Assembly (NCBI GenBank): GCA_041488155.1
Contig: JBGPOS010000011.1
Span: 7,932-71,931 of the forward strand
Length of the DNA: 64,000 bases
Direction of reading: 5' to 3'
From: JBGPOS01 sp041488155
Lineage (GTDB): Bacteria; Chloroflexota; Dehalococcoidia; Tepidiformales; Tepidiformaceae
In this document: in pieces, positions 16,101 to 24,763 of the stretch
How the letters are laid out: every line of letters begins with the position of its first letter
Numbering within the stretch: the stretch's first letter is position 1
Position numbers and translations under genes: made by a program
The notes under the pieces: generated by a model
Seen by the model: only the letters and a program-made list of their open reading frames with translations
Told to the model about the DNA's origin: nothing
The model's database searches: none

Positions 16101-17052
16101 GCCGGGTTGAGAGGGTCCAGTCGAGGCCGCTGGCCTCGACGAGACCTTCTCGGCAAAGCGCTTCGAGATAGCGAGGGAGTCGCGCGCGGTGTTCTTCGGG
16201 GAGCCGGGCTGCGAGCGCAGCCTCCGAAAGGCGGGCATTGGCCCTCAAAGCATCGACGATTCGGCCGCGGGCGAATCGACTGGTCCGCTCGAATGGGGGC
16301 TCGCTGCCCCGAATCGGAGGTGATCCGGGCGGCGAACCCGCCTGGAGCCACCCGCAGTGGCCGGCCAGCGGGCATTCGGGGCAGGCGGGGGCTCTTGCGG
16401 TACAGAGCATAGCGCCGAGGTCCATCAGGGCGAGGTTCTGGTCGCGCGCGCCGCGTTGGGGGACGAGCTCCTGAGCGGTGCGTTCGATGTCCGCTCGTGG
16501 CAAGAGGGAGGCGGCCGGCGATGCCAACTGCCAACGCGCAAGGACGCGGGCGATGTTGGTATCGACGACGACGGCTGGCCTGCCCCAGGCGAAGCAGGAG
16601 ACGGCGTTCGCGGTGTAGGGGCCGATTCCCGGCAGGTTGCGCAGCGAGGCCGGGTCCTGGGGAAACTGGCCGCCCGAAGCCATTACCTCGGCAGCGCAGC
16701 GTAGAAGACTGAGCGCCCGCCTGTTGTAACCGAGTCCCGACCATTCGCGGATCACTTCGGCTGGCGTCGCGACGGCGAGAACGTCGATCGATGGCCACCG
16801 GGCTATCCAGCGCTGGTAGAAGGGAAGGACGCGCCGCACCTGGGTCTGCTGGAGCATGACCTCGGAGACGAGGATCCGGTAGGGGTCGCGTGTCTGGCGC
16901 CAGGGGAGGTCGTGGCGGCCGAACCGCTGGTACCAGGCCAACAGAGAATCGAGTCCGGGAGCGCTAGTGGTCGCGATCCTCCTCCTCTTCCTCTTCCTCT
17001 TCCGCGCCGGCGGAAGCGGAGGCGACCGCCGGGACGATCGCCATCTCGCCAC
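16087..17052 (-). CDS. mutY: A/G-specific adenine glycosylase
   Basis: Removes adenine opposite 8-oxoguanine. Motifs: DLPWRQTRDPYRILVSEVML with the catalytic Glu, LPGIGPYTANAV (HhH), VVVDTNIARV with the catalytic Asp, and C-x6-C-x2-C-x5-C for the [4Fe-4S] cluster. At up to 321 residues it is slightly short, and only a truncated version of the 8-oxoG-recognition C-terminal domain remains. The start is uncertain. GTG 17052 adds a basic N terminus (RKRKRKRRR) read from the same DNA as the acidic tail of the upstream gene. The next in-frame TTG (16941) begins inside the first conserved helix. Confidence 0.88.
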   Translation of the reverse strand: MARWRSSRRSPPLPPARKRKRKRRRIATTSAPGLDSLLAWYQRFGRHDLPWRQTRDPYRILVSEVMLQQTQVRRVLPFYQRWIARWPSIDVLAVATPAEVIREWSGLGYNRRALSLLRCAAEVMASGGQFPQDPASLRNLPGIGPYTANAVSCFAWGRPAVVVDTNIARVLARWQLASPAASLLPRADIERTAQELVPQRGARDQNLALMDLGAMLCTARAPACPECPLAGHCGWLQAGSPPGSPPIRGSEPPFERTSRFARGRIVDALRANARLSEAALAARLPEEHRARLPRYLEALCREGLVEASGLDWTLSTRLKEG

Positions 17053-17773
17053 CTTCGCGTCGCGCCTTTTTCGGCGGGGGGACCGCCTTCAGCGTTTGGA
17101 TGAGGACAGCGACCTGGGCGGGAGTGGTCCCCAGGGGTGCGACGGCGACGGCCACGCCCGAGTCACGGAGGACCCGCAAGACGCCAACCGAGGCAGTTGT
17201 CGCCACCGTGACCAGCATCGAGGTGGCGGCAAAGGTGGAGAGGCGGACGAGGTCGAGCTGGTCGGCGAGGGAGAGGTTTCCGACTTCGCGGTCGAGGAAC
17301 AGCCCATCGAGTGAGAGGGGAGCGAGCGCTCGAAGGGTGGTGTCTTCCACGCCATCGGTGATCGCCACCACGTGGCCCATGCGTTCGGTGTTGACAGCGG
17401 TCGAAGCAGTGCTGTCGAGGCTGCTGACGACGAAATCGCAGCCCGCTTTGCGAAGCGTTTCGGCGCCGGCATCATCGAGGGAGGGGAGCCGGGCCCCAAC
17501 GCAGGCTTTCTCCGTCGCGAGCGGTCCGATGACATCAGCCGCGGCGGCGGCGCCGGCGGAGGCGACGATGACGAGGTCTGCTCCCGCTTCGAGCATCGCC
17601 TTCGCCCCGGCGCCGTCTGGCACAATCACGCCAAGGAGCATCGCGCGGGGCTCCTCACGAGCGGCGGGAGCGAAACCGATCCCCGACCCCTCCCGGCGCC
17701 CGATGCGGCTTATCTTCTTCTGGAGCTGGCTCAAACGATCCTCCGATCGGCGGCTGTTCGACTCTTGCGCCAC
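16964..17773 (-). CDS. Hypothetical protein, TIM-barrel-like, with poly-Glu tail
   Basis: A 269-residue protein without a recognised family. A short coiled start (SEDRLSQLQKKISRIGRR) is followed by alternating strands and helices (MLLGVIVPDGAGAKAMLEAGADLVIV, VVSSLDSTAST, GLFLDREVGNL) that look like a TIM barrel of the phosphate-binding or lyase type. No catalytic residues can be named. It ends in a run of eight Glu. It overlaps the possible mutY start by 89 bases and would be co-transcribed with it. Confidence 0.6.
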   Translation of the reverse strand: MAQESNSRRSEDRLSQLQKKISRIGRREGSGIGFAPAAREEPRAMLLGVIVPDGAGAKAMLEAGADLVIVASAGAAAAADVIGPLATEKACVGARLPSLDDAGAETLRKAGCDFVVSSLDSTASTAVNTERMGHVVAITDGVEDTTLRALAPLSLDGLFLDREVGNLSLADQLDLVRLSTFAATSMLVTVATTASVGVLRVLRDSGVAVAVAPLGTTPAQVAVLIQTLKAVPPPKKARREGGEMAIVPAVASASAGAEEEEEEEEDRDH

Positions 17774-17902
17774 CGCTGTTCACGGGAGTGCCCGGCGGCG
17801 GCTCCTCATTGTCGCGGTGGCTCCACAGTGCGGGCAACCCGGCTGCGGCCGTTACGGGCGCGAGCAGGTACAGTAGCCGGACGCTGACGAAGGTTCCCGC
17901 CC

Positions 17903-18496
17903 ATGACGATTCGCACCCGGCTCATCATCGACGAGCTGTCCCGCCACAGGGTCCAGTTCGAGCACCTGTGCCGCTCGTTGACCCCATCCGAACTGTCGAC
18001 GCCGATACCGGGGTCGCACTGGACAGTGAAGGACTACGTCGCTCACCTCTGCACGATCGACGGACTGATCGCCGCTGGATTTTCGCCGATGGTGGGCCTC
18101 AGCGCGCCGCCGCCGGACGTGGCGCGGCCGCAACCGTTCGACATCGACGACTGGAACGAGTCGGCCGTCCGGCCGAAGGCGGGGGCGCTGGTGGAAGAGC
18201 TGCTGGCCGAGGGAGCCCGGCACCGCGCCTCGATGGCGGCGGCGATAGAGAAGATGAGCGACGAGGACCTGGACCGGATCATCCCGTACGGCGGCGACCG
18301 GAAGGCGACGGGGCTGGCGCCGACGCCCGTCCGATTCGGGGGCCTGTTGTGGGGGATCGCGATTCACGACCCAACGCACACGCGGGACATACTCCGCGCT
18401 CTGCCGAAGCGGCAGGAAGAGTCGTGGATCGTTGAGTGGCTGGGGAGCGTGAACGACTCGCTCATTCCCCAGGGAGTGCGCGAGCAGCGGGTGTAG
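17903..18496 (+). CDS. DinB/maleylpyruvate isomerase-fold protein
   Basis: A 197-residue four-helix-bundle type protein. An early SHWTVKDYVAHLCTID matches the W-x-x-x-D-x-x-x-H pattern of DinB/MDMPI domains, and IAIHDPTHTRDIL near residue 155 supplies two further histidines, so a metal site is likely. Members act as thiol-dependent S-transferases or isomerases; the substrate is unknown. Upstream 17868-17873 reads TACAGT, a weak -10. Confidence 0.7.
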   Translation: MTIRTRLIIDELSRHRVQFEHLCRSLTPSELSTPIPGSHWTVKDYVAHLCTIDGLIAAGFSPMVGLSAPPPDVARPQPFDIDDWNESAVRPKAGALVEELLAEGARHRASMAAAIEKMSDEDLDRIIPYGGDRKATGLAPTPVRFGGLLWGIAIHDPTHTRDILRALPKRQEESWIVEWLGSVNDSLIPQGVREQRV

Positions 18497-18546
18497 AGCG
18501 CCGGCCTAAGCTACGCTGGCGAGCGAACACACAATCCGGAGAGCCT

Positions 18547-19050
18547 GTGAAAAGCTATGCGAGCGCCCCCGCGCACACCATCGACGCGACGAAGAAGTAC
18601 ACCGCCTCCATCGAGACTTCGGCTGGCACCATGACGGCCGAACTCTTCCCGGCGGAAGCTCCGATGACGGTCAACAACTTCGTCTTCCTTGCCGGGGACA
18701 ACTACTACGACGGGGTCATCTTCCACCGGGTGATCCGTGGGTTCATGATCCAGGGCGGCGACCCGACCGGGTCGGGCAGCGGTGGCCCGGGCTATCGCTT
18801 CAAGGACGAGCCGGTCAAGCGGAGCTACAGTCGCGGCACACTGGCGATGGCGAATGCCGGGCCAAACACGAACGGCAGCCAGTTCTTTGTCATGCACGCT
18901 GACTACGGCCTGCCACCGAACTACACGATCTTCGGAAAGCTTACGGCAGGCGAGGACGTGCTCGACGCCATCGCGACCGCTCGGACGGGGCGAGGTGACA
19001 GACCGGCGGCCCCGGTTACGATCACCACGGTAACCATCGCAGAGGGTTAG
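18547..19050 (+). CDS. Peptidyl-prolyl cis-trans isomerase, cyclophilin type
   Basis: Catalyses proline isomerisation in protein folding. The 167-residue domain has NNFVFLAGDNYYDGVIFHRV, the Arg in RVIRGFMIQGGDP, LAMANAGPNTNGSQFFV and the GKLTAGEDVLD tail. There is no signal peptide, so it is cytoplasmic. GTG 18547 is chosen because GGAG lies just upstream and the conserved domain starts soon after. TACGCT at 18512-18517 could be its -10 with a leader of about 22 bases. Confidence 0.9.
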   Translation: MKSYASAPAHTIDATKKYTASIETSAGTMTAELFPAEAPMTVNNFVFLAGDNYYDGVIFHRVIRGFMIQGGDPTGSGSGGPGYRFKDEPVKRSYSRGTLAMANAGPNTNGSQFFVMHADYGLPPNYTIFGKLTAGEDVLDAIATARTGRGDRPAAPVTITTVTIAEG

Positions 19051-19131
19051 CCCGGGCGGCGGAGGCCGAGGCGAATGAGAGCGAGCAGGTGCCTGGCGAT
19101 CGGCAGAGTGACTACTCGGAACGCCCTGGGG

Positions 19132-19980
19132 TCACCGCGCGTGCGAATCGGTCATAGCGCGCTCGACCGTGCGAAGGAGGTACTCGCGCTCGCCCTCGAT
19201 TCCCTCGGCGAGCCGATGGGCGGCAGCGACCACACCCCAGGCCTGCAGTTCGCTCCCGGGGAGCGGCCGCTTTCCGCGGTAGGCCGCCAGGTAGCGGCCT
19301 TCGAGAATCCTCCGGCCGAGTGCCTGCAGGATACGCACAAGCCGAGGCGTGCCCGGAGGTACCTCGCCGGCCCTTAGCAAGAGCAGCGAACGTGCTACGT
19401 CCGCGGCTGGTGCGCCTCTCGTTGCGCCTGCCCAATCAATCACGAACGCGCCGCCCGGCCCCTCGATGATGTTGCCGGGGTGGAAGTCGCCGTGGCAAAG
19501 GTACGACCCGTCCGGCAGTCCCTCCAGTGTGCTAAGAGCGAACTCCCGCACCCTATCGGGCACCAGCCCCGACCGCTGAAGTGCCGCGGCTAGGGCGTCC
19601 TTCAACAGCGGCAGACCGGCGTCGACCGGCATCGCGTGCATCTGCGCGTGCAAATCGCCCATCAGGCGTCCGGTCCGGAAGACCTTCCAGGGCCGGGACC
19701 CGAGCTCCGTCAACAGGTCGAGTCCCTCTACACGGTCCATCACCAGACCGGGACGGCCCTCGACCGTGACTTTCCCGACCACCCCAGGCGCCCGCGCGCC
19801 CTCGGCACGTGCAGCGATCATGGCGGCGGCTTCGCGGTCGACGTCCGCTTTCGCGCCGGGGCTCCGGAACAGTTTGAGCGCGCCCCCACCGGGCCAGGCG
19901 AAGACCTCCGCCGCGCGGCCTTCTCCGATCCGCGTGAGAGACGCCAATCTGACCGGACGTTCCGTGGCGTCGTTACTCAC
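19132..19980 (-). CDS. Aminoglycoside phosphotransferase (APH)-family kinase
   Basis: A 282-residue small-molecule kinase fold. SYLCHGDFHPGNII carries the catalytic Asp and Asn, and AFVIDWAGATRG the metal-binding Asp. The N-lobe has RIGEGRAAEVFAW with ALKLF (ATP-binding Lys). The substrate is unknown; many such proteins phosphorylate sugars, choline or macrolides. The GTG start overlaps the stop of a tiny upstream frame (19973-20017). Confidence 0.8.
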   Translation of the reverse strand: MSNDATERPVRLASLTRIGEGRAAEVFAWPGGGALKLFRSPGAKADVDREAAAMIAARAEGARAPGVVGKVTVEGRPGLVMDRVEGLDLLTELGSRPWKVFRTGRLMGDLHAQMHAMPVDAGLPLLKDALAAALQRSGLVPDRVREFALSTLEGLPDGSYLCHGDFHPGNIIEGPGGAFVIDWAGATRGAPAADVARSLLLLRAGEVPPGTPRLVRILQALGRRILEGRYLAAYRGKRPLPGSELQAWGVVAAAHRLAEGIEGEREYLLRTVERAMTDSHAR

Positions 19981-20017
19981 CTCGCGGACTCCGGGCAGGC
20001 GGGGCTTCTTCGGTCAC
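19973..20017 (-). CDS. Possible leaderless 14-codon upstream ORF
   Basis: Minus-strand TACACT (20030-20025) is followed by 7 bases and GTG at 20017, opening 14 codons (VTEEAPPARSPRGE). The TAA lies inside the first codons of the kinase gene (GTGAGTAAC). This looks like a leaderless peptide that could deliver ribosomes to the kinase start by coupling. It is too short to test by coding statistics and may be chance. Confidence 0.3.
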   Translation of the reverse strand: MTEEAPPARSPRGE

Positions 20018-20073
20018 GGCTCGCAGTGTAGCCGCTCGTCGTCCGTGTGGCCGCGTTCCGATAGGATCGGCCG

Positions 20074-20901
20074 ATGACCGATGCCATCTTCCTCCCCGAG
20101 GGGGATCGTTTCGTCCCCACCCGGCTGGCGGCGAGCCCCTGGGGCGCCGACCGCCTTCACGGCGGGCCTTCTGCCGGACTTCTGGCGCGGGCCATCGAGC
20201 GGGCGAGCCCTGACCCTGAGATGCAAGTCGTGCGCCTCACGATCGACCTCTTCCGTCCGGTCCCGATGGAGCCGCTGCGGGTCGAAACGGAGGTCGTCCG
20301 GGAAGGCCGGCGGATCCGGGCCGTGGACGCGATGCTGTACGCGGGCGGGGTGGCCGTGAGCCGGGCCACCGCCCTTCTCCTTCGCCGTTCGGATGGCGCA
20401 CTTCCGAGCGTTGAGACGCCGGCTCCCTGCGTGGAGGGGCCGGAAGGGCTCGAAACGACGGGCCTGGGAGGGGGACCACCCCGGGGTGAGGGGCTGGCGG
20501 GAATGCCTCCGAACATGCGGCAGGGGTTCCACACGACGGTTGAGGTGCGCCGGGTTGGCGGCTTCTTTGGCTCGGGCAAGGGTGTGGGCTGGTTTCGGAT
20601 CCCGGCGCCATTGGTCGCGGGTGAAGAGACGAGCCCGCTCGTCCGCGTCGCGGCGACGGCGGACTTCGGCAGCCCGATGGGTTCGGTCCGGCTGGCCGAG
20701 GGGGTTGGCTTCATCAATGCGGACATCACGCTCTACCTTCACCGCCTGCCCGAGGGTGAGTGGATCTGCCTGGAAGCGAGTGGGGTTGCGCAGTCGTACG
20801 GGCTGGGGATGGCGGAGACGGTTGTCCACGACGCTCGAGGCCCGATCGGGCGGGTCGTCCAGGCGACGCTGATGAACCAGCGCTCAGGGCCGTCTCGCTA
20901 G
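20074..20901 (+). CDS. Acyl-CoA thioesterase-like double hotdog protein
   Basis: A 275-residue protein with two hotdog halves, resembling the TesB/4HBT_3 group. The N-terminal half has LHGGPSAGLLARAIERA and VVRLTIDLFRPVPMEPL; the C-terminal half has VAATADFGSPMGSV and INADITLYLHRLPEGEWI. It likely hydrolyses acyl-CoA; chain preference is unknown. TAGGAT (20062-20067) lies 6 bases before the ATG, a leaderless arrangement. Its stop overlaps the convergent dnaE2 stop by 4 bases. Confidence 0.8.
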   Translation: MTDAIFLPEGDRFVPTRLAASPWGADRLHGGPSAGLLARAIERASPDPEMQVVRLTIDLFRPVPMEPLRVETEVVREGRRIRAVDAMLYAGGVAVSRATALLLRRSDGALPSVETPAPCVEGPEGLETTGLGGGPPRGEGLAGMPPNMRQGFHTTVEVRRVGGFFGSGKGVGWFRIPAPLVAGEETSPLVRVAATADFGSPMGSVRLAEGVGFINADITLYLHRLPEGEWICLEASGVAQSYGLGMAETVVHDARGPIGRVVQATLMNQRSGPSR

Positions 20902-23900
20902 CGCGAATAGCCGAAGTTGTGTGGGTCGGGCGCTTCGATGAGGCCGGGAAGCGGGCAGGGGCGGAAGTGCTCGGCGATGATGTTCGGGAAGCCGCTCTTC
21001 TGGTTGTCGATGCGGCCCCGGATGACGACGAAGGCGGTCCCGCGGACGAGGTCGCGCTGGCGGTCGCCGAGTGCGGGCCAGACGACGACGTTCGTCAGCC
21101 CGAATTCGTCTTCGAGCAGCATGAAGATGACACCGCTGGCCGTTTGTGGCTTCTGGCGAGTGACGACCATGCCCGCCATCTCGACCAGCATGCCCTGGGG
21201 GAGGCGGTTGGGGTTTCCGGGGCCACCGATGTGGCGGCTGGTGACGAGCCCCTCGTGGAGGAGGGGCCGGACAAGGGCCATTGGGTGGCGCCGTCCCGTC
21301 GCCACGAGGAGCTCGTAGTCCCAGGCAAGCTCCTGCCACTCAGAAAGCTTTGGCAGTTCGGCCATATCCTGGCTCACGGGCAAAGGCAGTGCCGCCTGGA
21401 GGGCAGTCCTGGTCCTGCCAGGGGCCAGCCCGGCCGGGAGATCGGCCACAGAGGCGCCCGGTACGAGCAACCCGAGCTGCCACAGCAGCTCCCGGCGTGA
21501 GAGCCCGAACTCGGCCAGGGTATCGGCGCGAATGAGCGCCTCCGCCTCATCCCGGTCCAGCCGGGCGCGCGTCACCAGGTCGTACAGCGACCGGTATGGT
21601 CCGTCGGCCTCCCTGGCGGCCACGATCCGCTCGGCCGCGCTGAAGGCTCGACCGCCTGGCGCCTGTCGCCTGTCGCCTCTTTTCTGCTGCCAGCCACCGC
21701 CAAGGCCCTTCACCTGCTGCAGTCCGAGCCGTATGTCGCCCAGCTCGGGCCACGCTTCCAGACGGCTGACGTTGATTGCCGGGGTGAGCACTTCGATGCC
21801 ATGGCGGCGTGAATCGCCGGTCAGCACCTCGACCGAATAGAAGCCCATTGGCTGGGCATTGAAGAGCGAGCAGTAGTAGGCGGCGGGGTAGTGGTAGCGC
21901 AGCCAGCAGGATTCGTAGGCGAGCAGTGCGAAGGCGACCGCGTGGCTCTTGGGGAAGCCGAAGGCGGCGAACGCGGCCATCTTGCGGAAGGCGACCTCGG
22001 CCGCTTCGCGGCTCACGCCCTGGCGGTCGGTGCCGGTGTAGAACTCCTCGGCGAGTGCCTGCATGGCTTCGGATGAGCGCTTGCGGCTCATCGCACGGCG
22101 GAGGCGGTCGGCCTGGCCTGGGGTAAAGCCGGCGACCGCGCAGGAGATCTGCAACACCTGGTCCTGGTAGAGGACGTGCCCGAGGGTTTCGCCGAGGCAG
22201 TCCTTGAGGAGCGGGGCCAGTTCGGGGTGCCCGTAATCGACCTCGACGGGCTCGCCGCGGGCGAGGCGCTCGCGGTACTCCATGTAGGGATGGAAGGCCC
22301 CGGCGACGATCGGGCCCGGCCGGATGATGGCGACCTGCACGGCGAGGTCGTCGATGTTCGCCGGGCGGGTGCGGGGGAGGGTCTGGATCTGGGCGCGGCT
22401 TTCGATCTGGAAGACGCCCACGGTGTCGCCATCCTGGATCGAGGCGAAGATCTCCGGGCTATCGTGGGGGATGCGGCCCAGATCGACGCGGACGCCGTGC
22501 ACCTCTTCGATGATTTCGAGACAGTCATCGACGGCAGAGAGCATGCCAAGGGCGAGGAAGTCGATCTTCACGAAACGGGCGTCGTCGACGGAGTCCTTGT
22601 CCCACTGGCAGACATAACGGCCACTCATGCGGGCAGGTTCCACCGGCACGACCGAGGAGAGCGGCTCGGCGGAGATCACGACCCCGCCGACGTGTTGGCT
22701 GATGTGGCGAGGGAACCCGGCGGCGTCGTGGGCGAGCTGTACGAGGTCCCGCCAGATCGGAGCGTCGATCAGCGGTTTCAACTCGGGGATGTGCTGCATC
22801 TCGGCGGCGATGTCGTGCGCGCTGGAGAAGTGCCCGCCGAGTTTATTGAGCTTTGCCAGGACGGGCTCGGGCAGGCCCAGCGCCTTCCCCATGTCGAGCA
22901 CGGCGTTCTTAAAGCGGTAGGTGGGGAAGGCGGCAACGATGGCGGCGTGCTCTTCGCCGTAGCGGTTGTAGACGCGCTGGAGGAGCTCGTCGCGGATGTC
23001 GCGGGGGAAGTCGAGGTCGATGTCGGGGAGCGAATGCAGCTCTTCGTTGAGGAAGCGTTCGAGGTAGAGGTTGTTCTTGACCGGGTCGATGTGGGAAAGG
23101 CCGATGAGGTAGCAGACGATCGAGCTGACCGAAGACCCTCGCCCGCGGCCAACAGGCCGCTCGTCGGGCGCAAGGTTGCGGTCGCGGCCGCGCAGATCCT
23201 GGGCGATCTGCCCCACCATCTGGAGGAGGTCCCAGTAGACGAGGAAGAAGCCAGCCAGGCCGTGTTTGGCGATGAGCCCCAGCTCGCGTTCGAGGCGGTC
23301 GCGTGCTTCCTGGCGGAAGGCGGGTTCGAACCCGCCGTACTTTCGCCGGAAGGCCCGTTCGCAGATGCCGCGGAGGAAGCTATCGAGCGTTGCGCCTTCA
23401 GGTACGGGGTAGTCGGGCAGGCGATAGGGCAGGTCGCGGGTGAGGTCGAACTGGCAGCGTTCGGCGATGACGATCGTGTTGGCTATCGCCTGCGGGTGGC
23501 GCGCGAAGCGCCGCGCCATCTCCTCAGGCTCCTTCAGGAAGAATTCCGAGTTCGGACGGCGGACCTGGTGCGAGCTATCGAGCGTGAGCCGGTGGTGGAT
23601 GGCTACGAGCACATCGTTGAGGCGGTGGCGGGCGCGCACGTGGTAGTGGGCGTTGTTGGTGGCGACCATTTCGAGGCCCACGCGCTCGGCCAGCCCTGCA
23701 AGCGCCGCGACGCGCTGTGAATCGCCGAAGACATCGTGGTGCTGAAGCTCGATGAAGAAGTGCTCAGCGCCAAGGCGGTCGCGGTATTCGGCGGCGACGG
23801 CCTCCGCCTGCCGCCGATCGCCGGCGCCGCTGAGCCGGGCGATCTCGCCCTCGCGGCAGCCTGAGAGCACGATCAGCCCTTCACGACGGGCAAAGAGCCA

Positions 23901-24242
23901 GTCTTTCTCAACCTGGGGTGTGTCCTTGCCATACGTCTGGTAGGCGAGGCTGAGGATGCGGCAGATGTTTCGATAGCCCTCGACGCTTTCCGCGAGGACG
24001 GTGAGGTGTGAGGTCGACTCATCCTGGCTCCGGATCGTCAGCTCGCAGCCGGTGATGGGCCGGAGGCCACGCTCCTTTGCGGCGCGGGCGTACTCCATGG
24101 CCCCGTAAAGGTTGTCGTGGTCGGTGACGGCCATTGCGGGGTAGCCGATGGCGACGGCCCGGCCGATCAGCTCATCGACGTTGCTGGCGCCTTCGCGGAG
24201 TGACCAGCAGGAGTGGGCGTGGAGTTCGGCGTAGGCGGACAT
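20898..24242 (-). CDS. dnaE2: Error-prone DNA polymerase III alpha-type subunit DnaE2
   Basis: A 1114-residue C-family polymerase. It starts with a PHP domain (SAYAELHAHSCWSLREGAS, VTDHDNLYGAMEY). The catalytic palm aspartates are in PDIDLDFPRD near residue 405-410. GRGSSVSSIVCYLIGLSHIDP and FGFPKSHAVAFALL follow, then a tandem HhH and a C-terminal OB fold. I assign DnaE2 rather than replicative DnaE because it lies behind a LexA box identical in layout to that of imuB nearby. It would serve in SOS mutagenic bypass. Start: ATG 24242 begins the family N terminus; TATACT lies 9 bases upstream, so the mRNA is probably leaderless. Confidence 0.88.
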   Translation of the reverse strand: MSAYAELHAHSCWSLREGASNVDELIGRAVAIGYPAMAVTDHDNLYGAMEYARAAKERGLRPITGCELTIRSQDESTSHLTVLAESVEGYRNICRILSLAYQTYGKDTPQVEKDWLFARREGLIVLSGCREGEIARLSGAGDRRQAEAVAAEYRDRLGAEHFFIELQHHDVFGDSQRVAALAGLAERVGLEMVATNNAHYHVRARHRLNDVLVAIHHRLTLDSSHQVRRPNSEFFLKEPEEMARRFARHPQAIANTIVIAERCQFDLTRDLPYRLPDYPVPEGATLDSFLRGICERAFRRKYGGFEPAFRQEARDRLERELGLIAKHGLAGFFLVYWDLLQMVGQIAQDLRGRDRNLAPDERPVGRGRGSSVSSIVCYLIGLSHIDPVKNNLYLERFLNEELHSLPDIDLDFPRDIRDELLQRVYNRYGEEHAAIVAAFPTYRFKNAVLDMGKALGLPEPVLAKLNKLGGHFSSAHDIAAEMQHIPELKPLIDAPIWRDLVQLAHDAAGFPRHISQHVGGVVISAEPLSSVVPVEPARMSGRYVCQWDKDSVDDARFVKIDFLALGMLSAVDDCLEIIEEVHGVRVDLGRIPHDSPEIFASIQDGDTVGVFQIESRAQIQTLPRTRPANIDDLAVQVAIIRPGPIVAGAFHPYMEYRERLARGEPVEVDYGHPELAPLLKDCLGETLGHVLYQDQVLQISCAVAGFTPGQADRLRRAMSRKRSSEAMQALAEEFYTGTDRQGVSREAAEVAFRKMAAFAAFGFPKSHAVAFALLAYESCWLRYHYPAAYYCSLFNAQPMGFYSVEVLTGDSRRHGIEVLTPAINVSRLEAWPELGDIRLGLQQVKGLGGGWQQKRGDRRQAPGGRAFSAAERIVAAREADGPYRSLYDLVTRARLDRDEAEALIRADTLAEFGLSRRELLWQLGLLVPGASVADLPAGLAPGRTRTALQAALPLPVSQDMAELPKLSEWQELAWDYELLVATGRRHPMALVRPLLHEGLVTSRHIGGPGNPNRLPQGMLVEMAGMVVTRQKPQTASGVIFMLLEDEFGLTNVVVWPALGDRQRDLVRGTAFVVIRGRIDNQKSGFPNIIAEHFRPCPLPGLIEAPDPHNFGYSR

Positions 24243-24251
24243 GGCCGGGAT

Positions 24252-24269
24252 AGTATAGAACAAACGTTC
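24252..24269 (-). promoter_or_regulatory. LexA box and -10 element of dnaE2
   Basis: GAAC-AAAC-GTTC (24258-24269) is a palindromic SOS operator of the Gram-positive/actinobacterial type. It abuts the minus-strand -10 TATACT (24257-24252), so LexA bound here would cover the core promoter. The same 18-base block AGTATAGAACAAACGTTC occurs at imuB. Confidence 0.88.
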
Positions 24270-24293
24270 TCAAAGTTGTGGCACGAGTTTTGG

Positions 24294-24299
24294 TATCCT
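24294..24299 (+). promoter_or_regulatory. -10 element TATCCT, leaderless start
   Basis: TATCCT ends 6 bases before ATG 24306. It shares the 63-base divergent region with the dnaE2 SOS promoter. Confidence 0.45.
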
Positions 24300-24305
24300 T
24301 CGGCT

Positions 24306-24518
24306 ATGCGCAATGTCGTCTTTGCCCTCATTCGACCCGGCGAGCAGTCAGGCTATGTGGCCGAATGCCCGGAACTCAATGCAGTTACGCAGGGAGCGAC
24401 GTTGGACGAGGTCGCCCAGAACCTGCGTGAAGCTGTCGCGCTTGCTCTTGACGGAGAGGACCTCGTAAAACTCGGACTCGGTCCTGAACCGATGATGCTA
24501 TTCTGCTCGTATGGATGA
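24306..24518 (+). CDS. HicB-like antitoxin family protein
   Basis: A 70-residue protein with the HicB/UPF0150 partial RNase H fold: FALIRPGEQSGYVAECPELNAVTQGATLDEV and NLREAVALALDGED. HicB proteins neutralise the HicA mRNA interferase, but no HicA partner is adjacent. It overlaps the next small gene by 8 bases. Its divergence from dnaE2 means LexA occupancy could influence it as well. Confidence 0.75.
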   Translation: MRNVVFALIRPGEQSGYVAECPELNAVTQGATLDEVAQNLREAVALALDGEDLVKLGLGPEPMMLFCSYG

Positions 24519-24759
24519 AGCGAGATTGCTCTCCAGGATTGTGCTAGACCCGAAAGTCCTGGCCGGAAAACCGGTCATCAAAGGCACGCGGCTGTCCGTC
24601 GAGTACATCCTGAATCTTCTCGCGCACGACGCCACTACCGCTGAGATCCTTGCGGAGTACAAGGGGCTCACCTCGGACGACGTTCACGCCTGCCTTGTCT
24701 TCGCGAAGAAGTCTCTCGAAAGCACGACCTTTGTGCCGGTTTCCGCGGAATCGGTCTGA
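24511..24759 (+). CDS. DUF433 domain protein (antitoxin-like)
   Basis: An 82-residue winged-helix DUF433 protein: RIVLDPKVLAGKPVIKGTRL, VEYILNLLAHDATTAEILAEY, LTSDDVHACLVFA. DUF433 proteins commonly pair with DUF5615 PIN-like toxins; none is found here. TATTCT at 24499-24504 lies 6 bases before its ATG, inside the preceding gene, so it may be transcribed separately too. Confidence 0.8.
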   Translation: MDEARLLSRIVLDPKVLAGKPVIKGTRLSVEYILNLLAHDATTAEILAEYKGLTSDDVHACLVFAKKSLESTTFVPVSAESV

Positions 24760-24763
24760 GTGC

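Noticed and set aside
23319..23336. Perfect T-arm-like hairpin GGCGGGTTCGAACCCGCC
   Set aside because: It lies within the conserved coding sequence of dnaE2 and has no other tRNA parts around it.
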